Assembly (NCBI GenBank): GCA_007121565.1
Contig: SKKI01000131.1
Location: 1 to 11,910 of the forward strand
Direction of reading: 5' to 3'
Origin: Phycisphaerae bacterium
Lineage (GTDB): Bacteria > Planctomycetota > Phycisphaerae > Sedimentisphaerales > Anaerohalosphaeraceae
Length of the DNA stretch: 11,910 bases
Shown: positions 1 to 6,514 of the stretch, in pieces
Numbering within the stretch: position 1 is the first letter of the stretch
Layout: every line of letters starts with the position of its first letter
Made by a program: the position numbers and the translations under genes
Notes under the pieces: model-generated
Databases searched by the model: none
What the model saw: only the letters and a program-made list of their open reading frames with translations
Told to the model about the DNA's origin: nothing

Positions 1-6
1 AAACCA

Positions 7-1431
7 TTAAGAAAACAATTCAAATGCCAGGGCGTAGTCGCGGTCTTTCTGAAAGACTCGGTTGCGGATATCGATGTGGTAAACGCCATCTTGCGGCAGA
101 GTCAGGGCGGCTTTGCGGAGGTTGTTGTCCGGATCGTACTCGGAAAACAGTACCTGCCCGTCGGGCGATTTGACCTCCAGCCGCAGGTTAAAGCGCGGCG
201 CCTCTTCGACATAGGAGGCCGCCGAGCGGCGCAACAGCCTGCGGTGCCACGTCACCGTCAGCACCAGCCGCTGATTTTTCCGGGCGGCGACGGCATACTG
301 ATGGTGTTCGTAAAAGCCAAGCGTTTCGTAGGCCCATCCGCTGTCTTGCTCAAGGGTCCTGCCGGGGCGCACACGCCCGGCGTCGAGCAAGGCTGTCGCG
401 CGGCCGACATCCAGCCGGCCGTATCCCCGTTCAGGATGCCAGAGAACCGTATTGGGATCTGTCGGCTCGGATGACTTATCCAGGACATTCGGATCGGCGG
501 TATTGACCAGGACGGCCTTGATGGTCAGGCTTTTGTCGTCGTAGGGAGTGTCGGTCTGCGCGGCCCGCTGCATCAGCACAGCGGCCGCCCCGGCGGTATG
601 CGGCGCGGCAAAGCTGGTTTCGCCGCGGGTTGAGCCGGCCGCCGACCAGGCGCTGTCGCCGGCGGCATTGGGAATCATCAGCCGGTGGGCCGGAGCTGTC
701 AGTTCGGGTTTGCGGCGGCCGTCCGGCGTGGGGCCGGAATTGGAAATGGAACCGACAACGCGGTGGCGACCCTGTCCGTCCAGCGCCAGCCCGCCGGTGG
801 TTATGCCGTTGAATGCATCGCCGAAGACGGTAACCGATGTTTCACTGTTGCCGGCGGCATTGGCGAAAAACACATCGTAATGCTCGGCGTAATAGTCGTA
901 AATCGCGCTCCAGATCGAAGAGCCGTCAGGCGTTACGGCACTGCCGGGAATCTGAACGCCGGTGACGACAATGCGGCAGCCCTGATTGACGATCAATTCA
1001 TGCAAAGCGCGATCCAGGGTAAGCGGCGACATACCGCCGTCGAGGATGCGTGCGCTGTGCAGACGGGCTCCCGGCGCAACACCCAGGCACGCCGGGCAGT
1101 CCGGGCCGCCCTGGGCAACGACAATGCCGGCCACTTGGGTATCGTGGGAATTGGCGCGCAGGCCCTGGCCGGTAAAATCATGGTTGATAACCGCCCGTTC
1201 GGACGCGCCGGCAGCGAAGGCCTCGTGCGAGGCGCGCGCATTGCCGGCTGACAGCATTGCAATGCCGATCCCTTCGCCGGTCAGCCCCTGCCGGTGGGCG
1301 ATGTGGGCATTGATACCGTTGGCCCCGACCGACTCGACCAGCGCCTGCGCTGTGCCGACAAGCAGACAGGTCATGACGGCGAGCAAATGCAGCAGCGGAC
1401 AAATTCGGGTTTGTCGGCCAGACCATCGCAT
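7..1431 (-). CDS. Exported subtilase (S8)-like protein with degenerate Asp motif
   Basis: 474 aa from the ATG at 1431. Residues 1-30 look like a Sec signal peptide: basic start, hydrophobic core, cleavage after Ala-Gln-Ala. The body follows the subtilisin fold order. Residues NSHDTQVAG carry the catalytic-type His (H96, with HGTH altered to HDTQ). ANAAGN supplies the oxyanion Asn (N195), and TSFAAPHTAG carries the nucleophile-type Ser (S273). RRKPELTAP is the usual strand before it. The first motif, where families read V-I-D-S-G or L-S-D-G, here reads IAMLSAGN, so the catalytic Asp is missing (S61-A62). The last ~90 residues look like a beta-sandwich appendage. An in-frame GTG at 1485 extends the frame, but it lies inside the stem-loop terminator of the upstream gene, so 1431 is preferred. 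No strong ribosome site is visible. It is either a protease with an altered active site or an inactive pseudoprotease; family membership is solid, activity is uncertain. Confidence 0.85.
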   Translation of the reverse strand: MRWSGRQTRICPLLHLLAVMTCLLVGTAQALVESVGANGINAHIAHRQGLTGEGIGIAMLSAGNARASHEAFAAGASERAVINHDFTGQGLRANSHDTQVAGIVVAQGGPDCPACLGVAPGARLHSARILDGGMSPLTLDRALHELIVNQGCRIVVTGVQIPGSAVTPDGSSIWSAIYDYYAEHYDVFFANAAGNSETSVTVFGDAFNGITTGGLALDGQGRHRVVGSISNSGPTPDGRRKPELTAPAHRLMIPNAAGDSAWSAAGSTRGETSFAAPHTAGAAAVLMQRAAQTDTPYDDKSLTIKAVLVNTADPNVLDKSSEPTDPNTVLWHPERGYGRLDVGRATALLDAGRVRPGRTLEQDSGWAYETLGFYEHHQYAVAARKNQRLVLTVTWHRRLLRRSAASYVEEAPRFNLRLEVKSPDGQVLFSEYDPDNNLRKAALTLPQDGVYHIDIRNRVFQKDRDYALAFELFS

Positions 1432-1467
1432 GGGTGTCTTTGGACTCTCAGTTAGGGTGGTGACAAC

Positions 1468-1499
1468 AAAAAAAGAGCGTCGCACAACAGCGACGCTCT
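1468..1499 (-). terminator. Intrinsic terminator after the PTS EIIA gene
   Basis: A perfect 10-bp inverted repeat (AGAGCGTCGC at 1474-1483, GCGACGCTCT at 1490-1499) encloses a 6-nt loop. Read on the minus strand it is followed by seven T residues (1474-1468, the first shared with the stem end). It begins 5 bp past the stop codon of the EIIA gene. This ends that transcript and implies that the protease-like gene downstream needs its own promoter or relies on read-through. Confidence 0.9.
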
Positions 1500-1504
1500 G
1501 TTAC

Positions 1505-1963
1505 TTATTCGGATTCTTTGCCGCTGATCAGCGAGAATACCTCTTCGGGCGATCCGGCCTTTTCAAGCTGTGCCTTGAAGGGCGCATCCAGCAAAAGTCG
1601 ACTGATCCGTGCAAGGGCCTGGATATGCGGGCCCGTCTGGTCGGGCGGGGAGATCAGCAGGACGATGATCTGCACGGGTTTGTCATCAATGCTGTCAAAA
1701 TCAATCGGCTCACGGGCAATGCCGATTGCCATAATCAGTTCTGTAACGGCGCCGCACTTGCCATGCGGAATGGCGATGCCCGAGCCGATGCCGGTACTGC
1801 GCGTGGCCTCTCGAGCCATCACCGCCTCAAGCGCTTCGGCGCGGTCGCCCAGAAGGCCCGCATCGGACAACACATTGACCAACTCTTCAATGGCCTGGTT
1901 TTTGTCTTTGCTTTCCAGCGGCGCCTTAATGCAGGACGGCTGTAGTATCTGTGTCAGAATCAT
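1505..1963 (-). CDS. PTS EIIA type-2 domain protein (PtsN-like)
   Basis: 152 aa, a single EIIA domain of the fructose/mannitol/nitrogen-PTS type, the usual length for a stand-alone PtsN-like protein. The phosphorylation site is the motif IAIPHGK with His67. The second conserved His of the family is H113 in PDQTGPHI. No IIB, IIC, HPr or EI gene lies beside it, so a regulatory phosphocarrier role (as PtsN in other bacteria) is more likely than sugar uptake; this is inference. The gene appears monocistronic: a sigma70-like promoter lies at 2018-2046 and a strong terminator follows its stop. No clear Shine-Dalgarno sequence precedes the ATG. PtsN is linked to nitrogen and potassium regulation in proteobacteria, but nothing here shows a functional tie to the nitrogen genes further right. 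Confidence 0.9.
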   Translation of the reverse strand: MILTQILQPSCIKAPLESKDKNQAIEELVNVLSDAGLLGDRAEALEAVMAREATRSTGIGSGIAIPHGKCGAVTELIMAIGIAREPIDFDSIDDKPVQIIVLLISPPDQTGPHIQALARISRLLLDAPFKAQLEKAGSPEEVFSLISGKESE

Positions 1964-2017
1964 AAGCGTACGTTTAACAAACTCAAGTTAAATGATTGTC
2001 TGATATACAAGCCAATC

Positions 2018-2046
2018 CTTATAGCGATTTGAACGCCTCTTTGCAA
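2018..2046 (-). promoter_or_regulatory. Sigma70-like promoter for the PTS EIIA gene
   Basis: On the minus strand, TTGCAA (2046-2041) and TATAAG (2023-2018) are separated by 17 bp. Transcription would start near 2011, leaving a leader of roughly 50 nt. The elements match housekeeping-type -35 and -10 boxes reasonably well; this is a pattern match only. Confidence 0.4.
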
Positions 2047-2133
2047 CAGAATTATTGAAAAGATTTTACTATTTCAGCGGTCTAAAGTCTTGAAACAGTC
2101 GCTGAGTCGCTGCATCGCCGATCGTTAATGCTT

Positions 2134-2868
2134 TCAGCGAGCAGCGACGGTCGATTCCGGAGAGCAGTTTACTGTTTTTTTGATGCGCGACCGCTGTTTG
2201 ATTGTTCGAACGGGTCTCGGCAGGGCGTCGGTCGGCAATGAGGCCATACGCACCGCTTCACAGGCGGTCTCGGCGTACAGGTCGGCGCCGATTTCCTCCC
2301 AGAGCCCCTCGGCTCGCTTAAATACCCCGCCGGAGAGCATGATCCGCATATCCGGCCAGGCGTTGATCTGGCGGATGCGGTCGATCAGTTCGCGCACGGC
2401 AGGGGCCTCCTTGCCGTTGAAGCCGTACAGCAGCAGCACGTCAGGGGCAAATCCGTGAATGAACTCCAGGATATCTTCATTGTTGACGGTGCCGCCGAGA
2501 AATCGACACTGCCAGCCGTCGCTTTCAAACAGGTCGCAGGTCATCTGTCCGCCCAGCTCGGCCTGTTCGGAGTCGGTTGTGATGATCACGATCCGTTTAT
2601 CGACGGCAGGGCGGCGGGGCAGCTTATTCTGCAATTGGTTCACGATGCTGCGGTTGATGCGTGCGGCCAGGGCCTCTTGGGCCGGCAAAATGCGATCCTG
2701 GCGATATAAATTGTCGATTTCGACCATGATCGGCCAGATCACCTCCATATAAACGTGGTGGGCCAGGGCACCGCCTTGCAGGGCCTGCTCAATAATGCCG
2801 CGACAGACCATACGATCACCTTCCAAAAGAGCCTCCAGATACCGTTCGCGGGTCAATTGCTTAATCAT
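2134..2868 (-). CDS. Cobalamin-binding-fold protein (B12 cap + Rossmann domain)
   Basis: 244 aa. Residues ~5-85 resemble the helical cap module of methionine synthase and CarH-type proteins. Residues ~90-212 resemble the B12-binding Rossmann domain: IVIITTDSEQAELGGQM, then FLGG, a D-V-L-L-L-Y strand, and the LSGGVF segment (residues 178-183). The tail (213-244) is basic and low-complexity. Classical members carry an axial His in H-x-L-G; here the aligned residue is Ala103 (AELG). The cap's E-H pair also seems to read E-A. It may therefore bind cobalamin base-off without a His ligand, bind another ligand, or serve as a non-binding sensor. There is no DNA-binding domain and no methyltransferase partner nearby. 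A good Shine-Dalgarno sequence (AGGAAGG, 9 nt before the ATG) supports the start. The fold is confident; the function is unknown. Confidence 0.75.
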   Translation of the reverse strand: MIKQLTRERYLEALLEGDRMVCRGIIEQALQGGALAHHVYMEVIWPIMVEIDNLYRQDRILPAQEALAARINRSIVNQLQNKLPRRPAVDKRIVIITTDSEQAELGGQMTCDLFESDGWQCRFLGGTVNNEDILEFIHGFAPDVLLLYGFNGKEAPAVRELIDRIRQINAWPDMRIMLSGGVFKRAEGLWEEIGADLYAETACEAVRMASLPTDALPRPVRTIKQRSRIKKTVNCSPESTVAAR

Positions 2869-3189
2869 GGATTTTTGCCTTCCTAATTCAGTTATATTGT
2901 CTAAACTTTCGAAAACACTTGTTTTGTTGTTAATTTAGGCAATCTTCACCCCTCTCTATCGAACGCACCCCGCAAAAATCTTTAGATAAAATAGAAAAAA
3001 TGGAAAATTTGGGAAAACTTTCGTCAGTGTTGTTTAAAATCATTTAAATATATTAATAATAAGTATTTATAAGTTTTCAATAGACTTTAGGCCGATAAAA
3101 TTAATTTTATAACGGGTTAGACCTGGCGTCTGTTTTGTAAAAAATGTTAAAATAGGTCGTTTAAATTTGTCGCATAGGAATTTGTATTT

Positions 3190-3238
3190 GTAGCACGGCC
3201 ATCTTGGCCGTGTTCACGGGCTGCCAAGCCCATGCTAC
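3190..3238. repeat. 49-bp palindromic element able to form a three-way junction
   Basis: A closing stem GTAG/CTAC (3190-3193 with 3235-3238) brackets two hairpins. The first is CACGGCCA-TCT-TGGCCGTG (3194-3212), a perfect 8-bp stem. The second is CACGGGCT-GCCA-AGCCCATG (3215-3234), 8 bp with one mismatch. The GC-rich block sits abruptly in AT-rich DNA, as mobile palindromic repeats (REP/MITE-like) do. It resembles short palindromes I associate with planctomycete genomes, but only one copy is in this window, so its repeat status is inferred. No U-tract follows on either strand, so a simple terminator is unlikely. Confidence 0.55.
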
Positions 3239-3269
3239 TTTAAATTGTGCAAAAATACGAAACAAGCAC

Positions 3270-3296
3270 TTGAAAATGCTGCATCACGTGTATAAT
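3270..3296 (+). promoter_or_regulatory. Sigma70-like promoter for hisH-hisF
   Basis: A perfect -10 box TATAAT (3291-3296) is preceded by TTGAAA (3270-3275) with a 15-bp spacer, which is on the short side. It would start transcription near 3303, about 37 nt before the hisH ATG. It probably serves hisH, hisF and possibly the downstream sigma54 activator gene. Confidence 0.5.
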
Positions 3297-3339
3297 ACAG
3301 AGTTGTTCAGAAAGTCTTATGCTTTAATGAGTTAAATTT

Positions 3340-3957
3340 ATGCTTTTAATCATCGATTATGGTGCAGGAAATATCCGAAGTGTGATCAATGCGCTGCGTT
3401 TTATCGGTGCGGATGTGGCTGTGAGCTGCGATCCGGCTGAGTTTCGACGCGCCCAAGGGCTGATTTTGCCGGGCGTGGGGGCCAGCGGGTACGCGATGCG
3501 AATGCTGGCGCCGTTTGCCGAGGCGATCAGCGAGACAGTCCGCCGCGGTACGCCGCTTTTGGGCATCTGTCTGGGGTTTCAGCTTTTGTTTGATCAGAGT
3601 CACGAGATGGGCGTTACCCCGTGTCTGGGATGGATCGGGGGCAGTGTCGTGCCGATTCCGCCGGGGCGGACGATTCCGCATATGGGGTGGAATTATGTCC
3701 AGGCCCCCGAGAGGATGCGGCTGATGGCCGGGCTTGGGCCCGGGCGGCATTTTGCGTTTGTCCATTCGTATTACGCCGAGGTGGCCGATGCGGCCGCCAC
3801 AGTGGCGACGGTGGACTATGACGGGCTGCAGATGGCGGCGGCGATTGAAAAGGACAACATCTTCGGCTGTCAGTTTCATCCGGAAAAAAGCGGCGATGAC
3901 GGATTGACCCTGCTGCGCAATTTTAATGATATTTGTCGGGAGAGGCGGCCATGCTGA
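3340..3957 (+). CDS. hisH: Imidazole glycerol phosphate synthase, glutaminase subunit HisH
   Basis: 205 aa, normal length. HisH hydrolyses glutamine and passes ammonia to HisF in the fifth step of histidine synthesis, also yielding AICAR for purine synthesis. Class I amidotransferase landmarks are all present: the oxyanion-strand motif PGVG (44-47), the nucleophile Cys77 in [10 protein letters not shown], and His180/Glu182 in QFHPEKSG. The N-terminal [12 protein letters not shown] is typical of the family. The start ATG at 3340 has no strong Shine-Dalgarno sequence. The 3' end overlaps hisF by 7 nt, which indicates translational coupling of the two subunits of one enzyme. The other his genes are not in the window. 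Confidence 0.97.
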   Translation: MLLIIDYGAGNIRSVINALRFIGADVAVSCDPAEFRRAQGLILPGVGASGYAMRMLAPFAEAISETVRRGTPLLGICLGFQLLFDQSHEMGVTPCLGWIGGSVVPIPPGRTIPHMGWNYVQAPERMRLMAGLGPGRHFAFVHSYYAEVADAAATVATVDYDGLQMAAAIEKDNIFGCQFHPEKSGDDGLTLLRNFNDICRERRPC

Positions 3958-4718
3958 CCAAACGCATTATTCCGTGCCTGGATGTCAAGGACAATCGTGT
4001 CGTCAAGGGCATCAACTTTCTGAATCTGCGCGACGCGGGCGATCCGGTCGAGCTGGGGGCGCGCTACAGTGACCAGGGGGCTGACGAGTTGGTGTTTCTC
4101 GATATTACCGCGACGATCCGCTCAAAAAAGACGATTGTCGAGCTGGTTGAGCGCGTGGCCGAGCGGATTTTTATTCCCTTTACCGTCGGCGGCGGGATTC
4201 GCACGGCCGATGAGATCGGCTTGCTGCTGCGCAGCGGCGCTGACAAATGCTCGCTGAATACCGCCGCGGTCGAGAATCCGGATTTGATTCGCGAATCGGC
4301 CGAGCGGTTCGGCAACCAGTGTGTGGTGCTGGCGATTGACGCGCGGCGAAAGAGCCGGCAGGGCGGCCAGTGGATCGTAACGGTCAAGGCCGGCTCCGAG
4401 CCGACAGAGATTGACGCCGTCCAGTGGGCCCAACAAGCCCAAGCGCTGGGCGCGGGTGAAATTTTGCTGACCAGTATGGACGCCGACGGCACACAGGCCG
4501 GCTATGATATCGAGCTGACGCGCGCGGTGGCCGAGGCGGTGGATATTCCCGTCATCGCCTCCGGCGGGGCCGGGACGCTGGAGTCGCTGCTGCATGTCCT
4601 GCAGGAGGGCAAGGCCTCGGCGGTACTGGCGGCCTCGATTTTTCACTACGGCACCTACAGCATCGCTGAGACGAAAGACTTTCTCCGGCAGCACAATATC
4701 CCTGTTCGAATGGTCTAA
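3951..4718 (+). CDS. hisF: Imidazole glycerol phosphate synthase, cyclase subunit HisF
   Basis: 255 aa TIM barrel that uses ammonia from HisH to turn PRFAR into imidazole glycerol phosphate and AICAR. The catalytic aspartates are D11 (IIPCLDVK) and D130 (VVLAIDARR), at exactly the numbering of characterised HisF proteins. Phosphate-binding segments TVGGGIR (78-84) and ASGGAG near the C-terminus are intact. The start was set at 3951, because [13 protein letters not shown] is the conserved N-terminus and a GGGAGAGG ribosome site (3938-3945) sits just upstream; a longer in-frame TTG at 3933 is less likely. It overlaps the hisH stop codon by 7 nt. No terminator is seen in the 38 bp before the following activator gene. 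Confidence 0.97.
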   Translation: MLTKRIIPCLDVKDNRVVKGINFLNLRDAGDPVELGARYSDQGADELVFLDITATIRSKKTIVELVERVAERIFIPFTVGGGIRTADEIGLLLRSGADKCSLNTAAVENPDLIRESAERFGNQCVVLAIDARRKSRQGGQWIVTVKAGSEPTEIDAVQWAQQAQALGAGEILLTSMDADGTQAGYDIELTRAVAEAVDIPVIASGGAGTLESLLHVLQEGKASAVLAASIFHYGTYSIAETKDFLRQHNIPVRMV

Positions 4719-4756
4719 TACGCTGAATCAGAATTGAACTCTCAGAGGTTGGAGAT

Positions 4757-6280
4757 ATGGTAAAAAAACTCGCTCACGAGGTGGAATTGCTTGCGGATGT
4801 GGCCAAGGCGTTTGCCGAGTCGCTGCACCTGGAAACCACTCTGGAGTCGATTCTCCACGCGCTGGAGGCGCATCTCGGGCTGGAACGGGGAGCCATTACC
4901 CTGCTCGATGCCGACAGCGAGATGATATCGCTCAAGGTGGCACACGGCTTGAGCGAGGCGTGTGCCGAACAGATCACCTATCGCGTCGGGGAGGGCATCA
5001 CCGGGCTGGTCGTGCAGAGCGGCCAGGAAGTGGTCGTGCCGGATATTCGCAAAGACCCGCGTTTCCTGGCCAAAACCGGTCAGCGCAGCCGGAGCAAGGG
5101 ACAGAAGATCGCGTTTTTCTGTGTGCCGATCAAGCTGGAGGGCAAGACCATCGGGGCCATCAGTGTGGATCGGACAGTTCGCCCAAGCGATGACTTTGAG
5201 GCGTATGTGCGTCTGCTGGAGGTGGTCGCGACGATGGTGGCCCAGGCGGTCAAGCTGAACAAACTGGTGGAAAGCGACCGCCGGCAGTTGCGCAGCCAAA
5301 ACGAACAGTTGCTGCGTGAGCTGAAAAATCGCTTCAACATCCACAATATGGTCGGCACGAGCAACGCGATGATCGAGGTGTACCGCCTGATCGAACAGGT
5401 GGCCAACAGCAACGCCACAGTGCTGATTCGCGGCGAAAGCGGCACCGGCAAGGACCTGATCGCCCACGCGATTCATTACAACAGTCATCGGGCCAAGAAA
5501 CCGTTTGTCAAAATCAACTGTACGGCCCTGCCGGAGACCCTGCTCGAAAGCGAGCTGTTCGGTCATGAAAAAGGCGCCTTTACCGGCGCGGCCGAGCGCA
5601 AGCCGGGGCGGTTTGAACTGGCCGACGGGGGAACAATTTTTCTCGATGAGATCGGCGACTTTTCGCTGAACCTTCAGGTCAAGCTGCTGCGTGTGATACA
5701 GTTTAAGGAGTTTGAGCGCGTCGGCGGCTATGAGACGATCAAGTCCAATGTGCGGATTATTGTCGCGACGAACAAGAATCTCGAAGAAGAGATCAAAAGC
5801 GGGCTGTTTCGCGAGGATCTGTATTATCGCATTAATGTGTTTCCAATCTATATGCCGCCGCTGCGTGATCGCACAAATGATGTGATGTTGCTGGCGGATT
5901 TTTTCCTCGAACGCTATGCACGGGAAAATAACAAGGCCATCAATCGCATTTCGACGCCGGCCATTGAGATGCTGACCAGTTACCACTGGCCCGGCAATGT
6001 CCGCGAGCTGGAAAACTGCATCGAGCGGGCGGTGCTGCTGTGCAACGAGGACGTGATTCGCTCGGATCACCTGCCGCCGTCGCTTCAGATGGTGCGCAAA
6101 AGCAACCAAAGCGATGCGTTATCGCTGCCGGAAAAGGTTGCCAACCTGGAGCGCGAGATGATTGTTGACGCGCTGAAAAAGACTAGCGGCTGCCAGCGCC
6201 GCGCGGCGGCGGAGCTGGGTGTGACCCAGCGGATCCTGGGCTACAAGGTCCGCAAGTATGACATCCTGAAACGCCCCTAA
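4757..6280 (+). CDS. NifA-like sigma54-dependent activator (GAF-AAA+-Fis HTH)
   Basis: 507 aa bacterial enhancer-binding protein. Residues ~15-165 form a GAF sensory domain and ~168-192 a charged, probably coiled-coil linker. Residues ~196-430 are the AAA+ domain, with Walker A GESGTGKD (226-233), the sigma54-contacting loop GAFTGA (273-278), Walker B TIFLDE (293-298) and the R-finger region [12 protein letters not shown]. The C-terminal Fis-type helix-turn-helix spans ~478-503 ([20 protein letters not shown]). The domain order matches NifA/AnfA rather than NtrC, since there is no response-regulator receiver domain. No nif genes are present. It stands directly upstream of two sigma54-type promoters of ammonium-assimilation genes, so it is inferred to activate these, with the GAF domain sensing a metabolite such as 2-oxoglutarate or responding to PII. 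A purine-rich ribosome site (GAGG, 8 nt before the ATG) supports the start. It is probably transcribed with hisHF. Confidence 0.92.
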   Translation: MVKKLAHEVELLADVAKAFAESLHLETTLESILHALEAHLGLERGAITLLDADSEMISLKVAHGLSEACAEQITYRVGEGITGLVVQSGQEVVVPDIRKDPRFLAKTGQRSRSKGQKIAFFCVPIKLEGKTIGAISVDRTVRPSDDFEAYVRLLEVVATMVAQAVKLNKLVESDRRQLRSQNEQLLRELKNRFNIHNMVGTSNAMIEVYRLIEQVANSNATVLIRGESGTGKDLIAHAIHYNSHRAKKPFVKINCTALPETLLESELFGHEKGAFTGAAERKPGRFELADGGTIFLDEIGDFSLNLQVKLLRVIQFKEFERVGGYETIKSNVRIIVATNKNLEEEIKSGLFREDLYYRINVFPIYMPPLRDRTNDVMLLADFFLERYARENNKAINRISTPAIEMLTSYHWPGNVRELENCIERAVLLCNEDVIRSDHLPPSLQMVRKSNQSDALSLPEKVANLEREMIVDALKKTSGCQRRAAAELGVTQRILGYKVRKYDILKRP

Positions 6281-6284
6281 GTTT

Positions 6285-6324
6285 ACATTTTTGTAAAATG
6301 AACACAAAGGCGCTACAAAATTGT
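6285..6324 (+). promoter_or_regulatory. Candidate enhancer pair (two ACA-N4-TGT dyads) for the porin-amt-PII operon
   Basis: Dyad 1 is ACATTTTTGT (6285-6294) inside the longer palindrome TTTACATTTTTGTAAA. Dyad 2 is ACAAAATTGT (6315-6324) inside CGCTACAAAATTGTAGCG. Their spacing is exactly 30 bp, about three helical turns. A further TGT at 6352-6354 continues the same 30-bp phase as a half site. They lie about 119 and 89 bp upstream of the -24 GG of the sigma54 promoter, a normal place for an enhancer. The same arrangement recurs before the glutamine synthetase gene. The binding protein is not known; the adjacent activator is the obvious candidate. Confidence 0.5.
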
Positions 6325-6338
6325 AGCGTCTTTTTATT
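6309..6338 (+). terminator. Intrinsic terminator after the sigma54 activator gene
   Basis: Stem CGCTACA (6311-6317) and TGTAGCG (6322-6328) with the loop AAAT, extendable by a G-U and a G-C pair, is followed by TTTTTATTT. It lies 28 bp after the activator stop codon and should insulate the porin-amt operon from read-through. Its stem coincides with the second ACA-N4-TGT dyad. Confidence 0.8.
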
Positions 6339-6406
6339 TCCTCAATTTTTTTGTAAGTCCTTCTGAAAAAGTGACATAAAGTTAATTTGAGGAGGTTTTT
6401 TCTGTC

Positions 6407-6422
6407 TGGTACACCGCTTGCA
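6407..6422 (+). promoter_or_regulatory. Sigma54 (-24/-12) promoter of the porin-amt-PII operon
   Basis: TGGTAC-ACCGC-TTGCA matches the sigma54 consensus TGGCAC-N5-TTGCA except for T in place of C at one position. The invariant GG (6408-6409) and GC (6420-6421) are correctly spaced by 12. Transcription would start near 6433, leaving a leader of about 80 nt before the porin ATG. It lies downstream of the proposed enhancer pair. Confidence 0.85.
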
Positions 6423-6514
6423 ATTCCCCTGTTCGTGCTTTGACCGTGAAACAGGCCTGTTCACCGAAAGCGTTAACAAACACCAACAGAAACACGTAAA
6501 TCAGGAGAACAACA

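Larger units (their letters stand above)
2869..3339. other. 471-bp AT-rich divergent intergenic region
   Basis: It separates the minus-strand B12-fold gene from the plus-strand hisH and holds no credible ORF. Contents seen: the ribosome site of the B12-fold gene at the left edge; a short GC-richer block around 2945-2977 of unknown meaning; a perfect 16-bp AT palindrome (ATAAAATTAATTTTAT, 3095-3110); the 49-bp folded element at 3190-3238; and a promoter-like sequence at 3270-3296. The stretch 2980-3190 is very AT-rich with runs of A and T, and is probably bent or easily melted DNA. Confidence 0.6.

Noticed and set aside
986..1945. 319-codon plus-strand open frame
   Set aside because: It runs antisense across the protease-like gene, a terminator and the EIIA gene, which is implausible for a real gene.
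2098..2148. Inverted repeat GTCGCTGC/GCAGCGAC near the 3' end of the B12-fold gene, considered as a terminator
   Set aside because: The loop is about 27 nt, the arms overlap the last codons, alternative pairings compete, and no T-run follows on the minus strand.
4742..6109. 455-codon open frame on the minus strand
   Set aside because: It lies wholly antisense to the sigma54 activator gene, whose product has every expected motif. The antisense product shows no recognisable family and is a by-product of GC-rich codon use.
4757..6280. Naming the activator nifA and inferring nitrogen fixation
   Set aside because: The domain order is NifA-like, but no nif genes are in the window and the visible sigma54 promoters serve ammonium-assimilation genes, so the name would overstate the evidence.
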